Shown one piece after another: positions 8,158 to 15,649 of a stretch of DNA of 64,000 bases (position 1 is its first letter; each line of letters begins with the position of its first letter). The stretch comes from Pseudomonadota bacterium (lineage in GTDB: Bacteria > Myxococcota_A > Polyangia > Haliangiales > Haliangiaceae), in NCBI GenBank assembly GCA_022360315.1, contig JAKSDA010000555.1, positions 17,325 to 81,324 on the forward strand, given 5' to 3'. The notes under the pieces are model-generated. The model was not told where the DNA came from and made no database searches. It saw only the letters and a list, made by a program, of their open reading frames with translations. The position numbers and the translations under genes were made by a program.

Positions 8158-8259
8158 GGTAGAACGCAGAATTCAGAGATTTTGAACGGCCCTGATGAGT
8201 AACCATCTTCGCCCGCCGGTAGAATTCAAAATCCAGGGGTTTCGAGCGGACCCGACGAG
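8158..8259. repeat. diverged direct duplication at the 3' end of an ABC ATPase gene
   Basis: Segments 8158-8199 and 8218-8259 align without gaps at 31 of 42 positions, with a 60-base period. Read on the minus strand in the ATPase frame, the first copy encodes SSGPLETPGF, the gene's stop and ILP; beyond the stop the second reads SSGPFKISEFCVLP. The last codons of the gene therefore seem to have been duplicated and then diverged. Confidence 0.6.
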
Positions 8260-8978
8260 CGGCCGTTGATGAATTGCTGCACCACCGGATCGTCCGATTG
8301 GCGAAAGTCGTCCGGCCTGCCCAGGCCATGCACTTTGCCGCGATAGAGAAAAGCAATGCGATCGGCAATCGCAAAGATCGAGTCCAGGTCGTGAGAAACC
8401 ACCACCGCAGTGAGCCCCACAGTTTCCGATAGCTCGCGAATGAGCTTGTCGACCCGGCGAGCCGATACTGGATCGAGACCCGTGGTCGGCTCGTCGAGCA
8501 AAACAACCTCGGGATCGAGCGCCAGGGTGCGCGCGATGGCTGCCCGCTTGCGCAATCCGTCGCCGAGCTGGGCCGGGTATGCGTCGGCAAAATCCTCCAT
8601 GTGGACCTGTTCGAGCCGCTGCCGGGCCTGGGCGAGCGCGACCCGCTGGCGCAGATGCTTGTGCTTGCGCAACGGCAGGGCGACATTTTCAGCCAGGGTC
8701 ATCGAGTCGAATAACGTGGAGTGCTGAAATACCATGCCGATGCGCTCGCGGACGGCATAGAATTCGCGCTCGGTGAGCTGGTCGATGCGCTGCCCGTCAA
8801 ACCAGATCTCGCCGCGGTCAGCCCGCAACAGGCCGACCAGATGCTTGATGGTGACCGACTTGCCCACCCCAGAGGTGCCGATGATGAACAGGATCTCGCC
8901 GCGCTCGATGAACAGGTCGATGCCGCATAAAACCTCCTTGTCGCCAAACGACTTGTACACTGCCTTGAATTCGATCAT
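8226..8978 (-). CDS. ABC transporter ATP-binding protein, MlaF family
   Basis: 250 residues from the ATG at 8978 (MIEFKAVYKSFGDKEVL); an upstream in-frame start would add 52 residues unlike the family. Walker A is GTSGVGKS, the Q-loop VFQHSTLFDSMTLAENV, the signature LGDGLRKRAAIAR (a degenerate LSGG, common in MlaF-type proteins), Walker B EVVLLDEPTTGLDP and the H-loop VVVSHDLDS. Role: energises phospholipid transport between the membranes with MlaE-type permeases. It lies downstream of two MlaE genes and completes their operon. The last residues are part of a local sequence duplication. Confidence 0.88.
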   Translation of the reverse strand: MIEFKAVYKSFGDKEVLCGIDLFIERGEILFIIGTSGVGKSVTIKHLVGLLRADRGEIWFDGQRIDQLTEREFYAVRERIGMVFQHSTLFDSMTLAENVALPLRKHKHLRQRVALAQARQRLEQVHMEDFADAYPAQLGDGLRKRAAIARTLALDPEVVLLDEPTTGLDPVSARRVDKLIRELSETVGLTAVVVSHDLDSIFAIADRIAFLYRGKVHGLGRPDDFRQSDDPVVQQFINGRSSGPLETPGF

Positions 8979-9066
8979 CGACGATCGTCCGATCGGTGGT
9001 GCGCCATCCCGTCGGCCACCACATACAGTACATATGCCGAATACATGGCTGTCATGACCTGACCAC

Positions 9067-9867
9067 TCATAAACTGGCCCCGACCGTGATATAGGCCGCT
9101 GCCGAGATGATAAAATCCAGTGCGATGACCGCAAATGAACTGCCGATGACAGCAGCCGTGGTGGCCCAGCCGACTCCTTCCGAGCTGCCCCGGGCGCGCA
9201 AACCGCAAAAACCCGAAATGACCGGAATGGCCATTCCGTAGGTCACAGCCTTGATGAGCCCAAGCGTTAGATGGGTATAGTTGATCGCATCGAGGTTAAA
9301 AAAGACCCGGGGATTGACCTCGAACGACGACCACGCGGTCAGAGCTCCGGCCGCGAACGAAAATACCGCGCCCCATATGCTGAGCACCACGGTCATGACC
9401 AGCGCGGCGACAAAACGAGGTACGATCAAATAGTCGATCGGTCGCACCCCGCACATGCGCAGTGCGTCGATCTGTTCGGTCACTTTCATGGACCCGATCT
9501 CGGCAGCAATGCCCGCACCCACTCGAGTCGCCAGCATAAGCGAGGTGAGAGTGGGCGCAAAATCGTAGGTCAATAGTTTGGCGAATTCACCGCCAACCTG
9601 GGATAGATCACCGGTAATTCGGCTGACCTGCAGACAGCTCTGGTAGATCATGACCATGCCGATAAAGCCGAGCGTCACCGCGACAAAAAGAACCGACTTG
9701 TTGCCGATCACGTACATCTGATACGCGATCTCGCCGGCCGGGCGGCCGCGCCGAAGAAGGCCGACCAGAGTGCCGAGAAAAATACCCCATAAGTCGAGGC
9801 AGGCGGAAAAGATGGACAGTACCCGCCGTCCCAGAGCCGTCATCGCCGTGGTCACTCGCTCGCTCAT
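9067..9867 (-). CDS. MlaE-family ABC transporter permease (copy 1)
   Basis: 266 residues with five to six hydrophobic segments. It carries the MlaE signature stretch RVGAGIAAEIGSMKVTEQID and then PIDYLIVPRFVAALVMTVVL. Role: inner-membrane permease of a phospholipid or lipid transporter. Its ATG lies two bases beyond the stop of the second MlaE-type gene, so the two are translationally coupled. The acidic glutamate of AEIG is conserved. A mammalian cell entry (MlaD) protein, normally required to pass lipid to the periplasm, is not encoded in this stretch. Confidence 0.87.
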   Translation of the reverse strand: MSERVTTAMTALGRRVLSIFSACLDLWGIFLGTLVGLLRRGRPAGEIAYQMYVIGNKSVLFVAVTLGFIGMVMIYQSCLQVSRITGDLSQVGGEFAKLLTYDFAPTLTSLMLATRVGAGIAAEIGSMKVTEQIDALRMCGVRPIDYLIVPRFVAALVMTVVLSIWGAVFSFAAGALTAWSSFEVNPRVFFNLDAINYTHLTLGLIKAVTYGMAIPVISGFCGLRARGSSEGVGWATTAAVIGSSFAVIALDFIISAAAYITVGASL

Positions 9868-9869
9868 GA

Positions 9870-10640
9870 TCAGGGCAGAAGATAGGTCAAAAAGAAGTCC
9901 AATAGCAGCACCGAGACAGCGGCGGCCACCACCGCAGCATTGACCGCGCGACCCACTCCCACCGCTCCACCCCGCACTGCCATGCCGAAGTAACAGCTGG
10001 TAATGGCAATGGCCAGGCCAAATACAGCCGACTTGATAATGCCGTGCAAAAAATCAGTCGGCGCCAGGTTGTCGACCAGACTGAAATACAGGGTCGAAAA
10101 CTCCATCTGAAGCACGATCATCGAAAACAGTGCGCCACCGCCCAGCGCAACCAGATCGCCGATCACGGTGAGAGCAAAAAGAGCGATCATCATGGCCACG
10201 ACGCGGGGCACGATGAGATAGCGGATCGGATCGATGGCCAGGGCGCGCAGACCATCGATCTGTTCCGTGGCAGTCATGGTGCCGAGTTCCGCGGTGTTGT
10301 TGGAGCCGACGCGGCCCGAGAACATGAGCGCGATCAAAATCGGGCCGATCTCGCGCAAAATGGCATAGCCACCGGCCCAGCCGACCAGGCCGGTGGCGTT
10401 GAACCGCTTGACCAAAACCGCCGACTGGATGGCGATAAGCGCACCGGCAAAAAACGCCGTCAGCACCACGATGGGCACCGATAAATTGCCCATTTTGTGC
10501 AGATTGCGAACAAATTCGCGACCGTCGAGCGACGGCGGAACCATCGCGCGCAAAACCTGGCCGAATAAAATGATGATGCCACCGGCATCGCGACAGATGT
10601 CGAGAGCGGAACTCCCTACTTGAGCAAAAAAGCGCTGCAC
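9870..10640 (-). CDS. MlaE-family ABC transporter permease (copy 2)
   Basis: 256 residues, the upstream partner of the pair. It has the family motif in the form GRVGSNNTAELGTMTATEQI, then PIRYLIVPRVVAMMIALFAL, and hydrophobic stretches throughout. Two different MlaE-type subunits beside one ATPase suggest a heteromeric permease instead of the usual homodimer. The first 20 residues read like a cytoplasmic amphipathic helix. First gene of a three-gene minus-strand operon; the 152 bases upstream, before the kinase gene's stop, hold no recognisable gene. Confidence 0.85.
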   Translation of the reverse strand: MQRFFAQVGSSALDICRDAGGIIILFGQVLRAMVPPSLDGREFVRNLHKMGNLSVPIVVLTAFFAGALIAIQSAVLVKRFNATGLVGWAGGYAILREIGPILIALMFSGRVGSNNTAELGTMTATEQIDGLRALAIDPIRYLIVPRVVAMMIALFALTVIGDLVALGGGALFSMIVLQMEFSTLYFSLVDNLAPTDFLHGIIKSAVFGLAIAITSCYFGMAVRGGAVGVGRAVNAAVVAAAVSVLLLDFFLTYLLP

Positions 10641-10792
10641 AGCTGGACGCGGCTATCATAACGCAGTCGGGCCGCGCCTGCCGGTGCCGGTGCGATCTGC
10701 TCTGCGTTCTCTGGTCCCGCTGCCGCCGCCAGTGCGGTTGCTCATCGCCCCGCCCCGCTGCTGTATGCGGCGCCAGCTGGCAGTCCGCTGGC

Positions 10793-13700
10793 CTACTCGT
10801 CATCGGCTGCGGCGAGCATGTCGGCGAGCGGCCGCGCAGCCAGGTGCAGGCCGAGATTCCGGGCCCGTTCGTATATGCGGCGCAGTTCGGCCCGACACTC
10901 GCCATCCCGCGGTCGGCGCAGGAATCCGGCCACCGCCCGACCGCGCTCGATAAAAAACTGGCCCCACGGAGTCGGCTCGGAGGAGAGAAAGCTGGACAGA
11001 ACATCGGCGTGGCGGTCGAGGGCGCCAGGATCGCGCGCCTCGATGGCCGCGTCCATGGCGTCGCGGTGGTAAAATAGAACATTGTACGCGGCAGCACCCT
11101 CGTCGAGAAGTTGCGCCCCCTCGGCCAGGGCCAGGTTCCGCTCCTCGGCATCATCCGAAGCCAGCGCGAGCACGCCAAAGGCCGATGGTCCGGCGAATAC
11201 AAAATCACTGCCATCGCACACCGCCAGGGCCGCTTGCAGCATGTCCCGCGCTTCGTCGCGCTGGCCCAGCATCGACTTGATCTTGCCGTGCAACGCCACA
11301 AGAGCCATCCTGAGGTGTACGACGCGGAGGTCGTGGGCGAGGACGAGTGCCCGCTCGACCTGCTCGAGCGCCGGACCCAGTTGCCCGGTCTCGCAAAGGA
11401 TCAGGCTCAGCCAGTGGCGCGAGACCAGCTCGGCCCGGCAATGGCCGATTCGCAGGGCCGCTTCCAAACCATCGACACAGTCGCGCTTGGCCTCCTCGAC
11501 CTCGTTTTTGTACAGACGGGCAAAGCCGCGCATGGCCAGATTGGACACCGCAATGGCCTCGAAACCGTGTTCACGACTGAGCTCGATACAGCGGTCAAAA
11601 CAGGAAAACGCCGACAGCATGCGGCCGCTCAGACAGTAGGCGTCACCAATGCCGCCCAGCGAGCGGACCTGCCACTCGAGAGAGGGCGCCTGTTCGGCAA
11701 ATAAACGGGCTTTTTCCTGCTCTTTAAGGCAGCGCTGATAGTCGGCAGTGGGCAGGAGCAAATTGCCGTGCAGGCAATAGATGATGGCCAATTGCTCGTA
11801 GAGGCCGTATCGCGTGGCGATCGGCTTGGCTCGCTCGAGCAGCGGAAAGGCCTCGTCGTCGCGCCCTGCCCTGACCAGGCAGTCGGCCAGGCCGGTGCAG
11901 GCCCGACACCACATGGTCTCGATCGCCTCGTCTTCGTCGTCGGGCAGGTGATGAAGAGCGGTCCAGAACAGCTCGATCGCCCGATCCACTGCGAGCTGCT
12001 CCACGGCATTGTAGGCCGCCTCGATCAAATATTTCGCCGCCCGCTGGTTGTGGCCACCGGCCAGCCAGTGCTGGGCCAGCGACATGGCTGCGGCCCCGCT
12101 CCACCCCTCCATCGCCAGGGCGAGTTGTCGATGCAGCTCGTCCAGGCGTTGCTCGGACAATCGCTCGGTCACGGCTTCGCGCACTTTTTCGTGATACGAA
12201 TCGATCCACGGACCATCTGGCTTGGACCGCGATGTCCGGTGGACGAGACGGGCAACGCGCAGCACCGACAGCGCGCGTTCGCGCTCGTTGGCCGACAATC
12301 CCGCTGCATTGGCCAGAATCCGCAGCGGCAACGGCTCGTCGGCGACAGCGATGACCTGCAAAAGCGAGTTGGCCTTGTCCGACAGCGCAGCAATTCTCCG
12401 GTAGATCACCTCGCCCAGCCGCAATGCACTGGCCTGACCCAGTTCATCCGGTACTTCCTGAATATACCGGGTGAGCTCGGCAAGCAACATCGGATGGCCC
12501 TTGGCCTCGGACCACAGTTGATGGTCGATGGTCCCGTACATGCCGGGTGCCCTGGCCAGCGCGCGCAGTAACGACCGCTGATCCTCGACCGAGAGCGGGC
12601 CCAGCAAAATGCGCTGGCAGATGCCATCTGCTTCGAGCGCCTCGATGACCTCGGCGAGGATCGACTCGCCACTCTCGACCGGCAGTGTACCCATCGTGGC
12701 CACGACCAGAAGACCCGGGGGGGCAGGACAATCGAGCAATTCGCCGAGCAGATCGAGACTGTCGCGGTCGGCCCAGTGCAGATCCTCGATGCGGATCACG
12801 ACCGGAGCCTCGGCGGCCAGAACCGCCAATAACTCGCGCAACGCCTTGACCGCCAGACCGCGCAGTTCGTCCGGGTTGCGGCCGCGCGAGGCTGCCAGTG
12901 CATCGAAGCCGGGAACCTGGCACAAGGTGGGAAAAAGCGGACTGATCGCCGCAACTCCGTTGGGCATGAGCGATGCTCGCTCGTCCTCGGACATGGTCAA
13001 TAGATATTGAGTCACATCGTCCATCACACCGTCAAACGCCCGATAGGTCAGACTCTCGCGCTCGTGGCAGCGCGCCGAGGCGACCACACCGGCATGGCCA
13101 GAGGCTTTGAGCTCGGCGACGAAATGCTCGATGAGAGAGGTCTTGCCTATGCCGGACGGCCCTTCCACCGCGGCCACACGCGCGCCACCATCGCGTACCT
13201 CGTCGAAAATCTCGTAAAGGCGCTCGAGTTCGCGCTCGCGGCCGACAAAGGCGTCGGTTCCGGCAGCCATGGTCACATCGGATAAAAACGGCGGCCTGGG
13301 TGTGTCGGCGCCGAGCCGGGACAGCACTTCAACACCATCCGGCCGCTGTTCGGGATCGCGGGACAATAGCTGCATGCACAGCGTTTCCAGGCGCAACGGC
13401 ACGCCGGCGACCAGTTCGCCGGGCGGCGTGGGATCGAGGCGCTGCTTGAATTGCAACACCTCCTTGCGGGTGCCCTCAAACGGTCGGCGTCCGGTCAGTG
13501 AGATGTACATGGTCACCCCAAACGAATACCAATCGGTCGCCGCAGTGGGCGACCGGCCCAGTGCTTGCTCGGGAGACATGAAGGTCGGCGTGCCGATGAG
13601 CGATCCGCTCAGCCCGGGGTCGGTCGGCCGCCTCATCTCGGCGATGATGCCAAAATCCATCAATACCACGCGGCCGTGCCTGGTCACCAGGATGTTCGAC

Positions 13701-14326
13701 GGCTTGAGGTCGCGATGGACAATTCCCGCAGCATGCAGCGTATCGAGCGCCTGGGCGAGTTGTTTGAGCGCATCCTTGAGTCGCTGAAGGTCGACGATGT
13801 CGCCCACCACAGGCCGCAGCGCCTCCGGCATGGCCAGGCCGCTGTCCGTATAGCGCACCGCGGGAAACGCCCGCACCGGTGTGTGCTGCCGGGTGATACT
13901 GGTCCGAGTGGCTTCGTCGACGGCCGTGGCCTCCCCGCCCGGCGATGGAATTTGCGGAGTCGGCTTGTCCGGCATACTCACACCCCGGACATAGGAGATA
14001 AAGTCCAGCCCATCGACCAGCTCCATGGTGAGACCCCAATCGTCGTCCTCCGATACCAGCTCGTAAAATACAACCAGATTGGGATGGCTGAGATCGCTCA
14101 GGGCGCGGAACTCGCGTTTGAAGCGATAAATACTCGCCGCATCGACACTGCGCAACACTTTGAGCGCAACCAGCATCTCCCGCTGCCGGTCGTACGCCTC
14201 GTAGACCACACCCATGCCGCCCTCGCCCAGCTTGCTGAGCAAATAAAACCTCCCCGACCTAATAAAAGGCATACCCATTGGCAGTGTAGCCAGACTCGAA
14301 CAAGATTGTTGAACGATCTCAAACAA
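10793..14326 (-). CDS. Ser/Thr protein kinase with AAA/NB-ARC-like ATPase and TPR region
   Basis: 1177 residues. Residues 20-345 are a Hanks-type kinase: glycine loop GEGGMGVVYEA, ATP lysine near K56, HRDLKPSN at 204-211, DFG at 224 and GTPTFMSPEQALG. An insert of about 55 residues (roughly 118-172, Pro/Thr-rich) splits the N-lobe and catalytic loop. Residues 358-640 form an AAA ATPase with Walker A GPSGIGKT and Walker B VVIRIEDLHWAD. The remaining C-terminal 500 residues are helical repeats of TPR type (e.g. GRDDEAFPLLERAKPIATRY). This PknK/AfsK-like architecture is abundant in myxobacteria, where such proteins act as signal integrators; the signal and substrates are unknown. No membrane segment is visible. 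Confidence 0.92.
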   Translation of the reverse strand: MFEIVQQSCSSLATLPMGMPFIRSGRFYLLSKLGEGGMGVVYEAYDRQREMLVALKVLRSVDAASIYRFKREFRALSDLSHPNLVVFYELVSEDDDWGLTMELVDGLDFISYVRGVSMPDKPTPQIPSPGGEATAVDEATRTSITRQHTPVRAFPAVRYTDSGLAMPEALRPVVGDIVDLQRLKDALKQLAQALDTLHAAGIVHRDLKPSNILVTRHGRVVLMDFGIIAEMRRPTDPGLSGSLIGTPTFMSPEQALGRSPTAATDWYSFGVTMYISLTGRRPFEGTRKEVLQFKQRLDPTPPGELVAGVPLRLETLCMQLLSRDPEQRPDGVEVLSRLGADTPRPPFLSDVTMAAGTDAFVGRERELERLYEIFDEVRDGGARVAAVEGPSGIGKTSLIEHFVAELKASGHAGVVASARCHERESLTYRAFDGVMDDVTQYLLTMSEDERASLMPNGVAAISPLFPTLCQVPGFDALAASRGRNPDELRGLAVKALRELLAVLAAEAPVVIRIEDLHWADRDSLDLLGELLDCPAPPGLLVVATMGTLPVESGESILAEVIEALEADGICQRILLGPLSVEDQRSLLRALARAPGMYGTIDHQLWSEAKGHPMLLAELTRYIQEVPDELGQASALRLGEVIYRRIAALSDKANSLLQVIAVADEPLPLRILANAAGLSANERERALSVLRVARLVHRTSRSKPDGPWIDSYHEKVREAVTERLSEQRLDELHRQLALAMEGWSGAAAMSLAQHWLAGGHNQRAAKYLIEAAYNAVEQLAVDRAIELFWTALHHLPDDEDEAIETMWCRACTGLADCLVRAGRDDEAFPLLERAKPIATRYGLYEQLAIIYCLHGNLLLPTADYQRCLKEQEKARLFAEQAPSLEWQVRSLGGIGDAYCLSGRMLSAFSCFDRCIELSREHGFEAIAVSNLAMRGFARLYKNEVEEAKRDCVDGLEAALRIGHCRAELVSRHWLSLILCETGQLGPALEQVERALVLAHDLRVVHLRMALVALHGKIKSMLGQRDEARDMLQAALAVCDGSDFVFAGPSAFGVLALASDDAEERNLALAEGAQLLDEGAAAYNVLFYHRDAMDAAIEARDPGALDRHADVLSSFLSSEPTPWGQFFIERGRAVAGFLRRPRDGECRAELRRIYERARNLGLHLAARPLADMLAAADDE

Positions 14327-14719
14327 CGCTGCAGCCGAGTCAAGCCAAATGCTACCAGCCGTCCCATCTTGAAAACAACTTCATCACGAAGCACCTGTAT
14401 ACCCGCCGGGGTCGGGTCACGTGGGCGAAGGGAGTTCGCCGGCCGCGCAGCGTCCACAGTGGACTGAACCGGCTGCCCGTTGCACACGGTCAGCGCGCCG
14501 GTCTGCACAGCGTCGACAACGCACACAACCTCGCCGGGATTCTGCCCCATGTCCCCGGTTGCCCCCATATTCGCGTCGGTAACCGAATGATTCCCCCTGG
14601 ATCGACTACCAACCGGCGCGCATGGCAAGACACTTGTCCCCCAACGCCACAACAACAGAATAACCCGTCAACTTGATAAATCTAATTGTCATTATTACTA
14701 GAATTGATAATTTCATCCT
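14327..14719. promoter_or_regulatory. divergent intergenic region, kinase / oxyR
   Basis: 393 bases separate the minus-strand kinase from the plus-strand oxyR. The 50 bases before oxyR are strikingly AT-rich compared with their surroundings and contain TTGATAAAT near 14671 and TTGATAATTT near 14705, a spaced direct repeat. An AT-rich site just upstream of a LysR gene is where autoregulation normally occurs, so this is the likely promoter/operator. No convincing -35/-10 pair could be fixed. The rest of the region shows no supported gene. Confidence 0.4.
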
Positions 14720-15628
14720 ATGGCAACGTTGATTCGACCCACTGTGCGGCAGCTCGAGTACCTGGTGGCAGTGGCCGAGCATCTGCATTTCCGTCGGGCA
14801 GCCGAAGCCTGTGCGGTGAGTCAGCCGGCGCTCAGCGCGCAGATTCAGCAGTTTGAAGATCTGCTCGGGCTGGCCATTTTCGAGCGTGATCGCCGCCGAG
14901 TGCTGCTCACCGAGGCGGGCCGAGAGATCATCGACCGAGCGCTTCACATACTGGCTCAGATCGATTCGCTAGCCGACGTGGCGCGGCGCGGCGCCGAGCC
15001 ACTGGTCGGCCGACTCGATCTCGGTGTGATCCCGACGATTGCGCCGTATCTCCTACCTCGCGTGTTACCGGCGGTACGGCAGGCCTATCCCGATCTTCGG
15101 CTGGTCTTGCGCGAAGATCTGACCGATCGGCTGGTCGCTCAACTGGCTGCGGGCAAGCTCGACCTGCTGCTTTTGGCCTTGCCGGTGGATGCATCGTTTG
15201 TCGGCGAGATGCTGCTCTTCGAGGAGCCGTTTCTCCTCGCCGCGCCGACCGGGCACGAGCTGGCCAGCCGCGAGATCATCGCCGAATCCGAGCTCGCCGG
15301 CCGCTCGGTGCTACTGCTCGAGGACGGCCATTGTCTGCGCGACCAGGCCCTGAGCGTATGTCGCGCTGCCGGCGCCGAGGAGTCGGCAGGAATGCGCGCG
15401 ACCAGCCTCAACACACTCACGCAGATGGTGGCCAGCGGTCTGGGCATCACGCTCTTGCCCGGGATGGCCGTCGACACCGAGGTTTCTGCGGCGCAGAGTA
15501 TCGCGATCCGGCCCTTTGCCGCTCCCGTTCCGAGCCGAAAAATCGGCCTCATGTGGCGGGAGTCGTCACCGCGCGAGCACGAGTTTGGCCTGCTCGGCGA
15601 GCTCGTGGCGCGGGCCGCAATGGAGTAG
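14720..15628 (+). CDS. oxyR: OxyR, LysR-family hydrogen peroxide-sensing regulator
   Basis: 302 residues. A winged helix-turn-helix occupies about 5-65 (QLEYLVAVAEHLHFRRAAEA, then VSQPALSAQIQQFEDLLG). The effector domain contains LLEDGHCLRDQALSVC, in which the two redox cysteines of OxyR (Cys199 and Cys208 of E. coli) correspond to about Cys205 and Cys214 here. Peroxide oxidises these to a disulfide and switches the regulator to activate antioxidant genes. It sits 21 bases upstream of recG, an arrangement I recall from several other bacteria. No catalase or peroxiredoxin gene is adjacent. Confidence 0.93.
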   Translation: MATLIRPTVRQLEYLVAVAEHLHFRRAAEACAVSQPALSAQIQQFEDLLGLAIFERDRRRVLLTEAGREIIDRALHILAQIDSLADVARRGAEPLVGRLDLGVIPTIAPYLLPRVLPAVRQAYPDLRLVLREDLTDRLVAQLAAGKLDLLLLALPVDASFVGEMLLFEEPFLLAAPTGHELASREIIAESELAGRSVLLLEDGHCLRDQALSVCRAAGAEESAGMRATSLNTLTQMVASGLGITLLPGMAVDTEVSAAQSIAIRPFAAPVPSRKIGLMWRESSPREHEFGLLGELVARAAME

Positions 15629-15649
15629 GCGCGGGCCGACCGGGTCGAG

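Noticed and set aside
7581..8162. 193-codon plus-strand frame between the shell operon and the ABC transporter
   Set aside because: Composition is irregular, no motif is seen, and the opposite strand shows better protein-like segments.
14098..14655. 185-codon minus-strand frame upstream of the kinase
   Set aside because: Half of it is an out-of-frame shadow of the kinase N-terminus and the rest has no family signal; a short peptide cannot be excluded.
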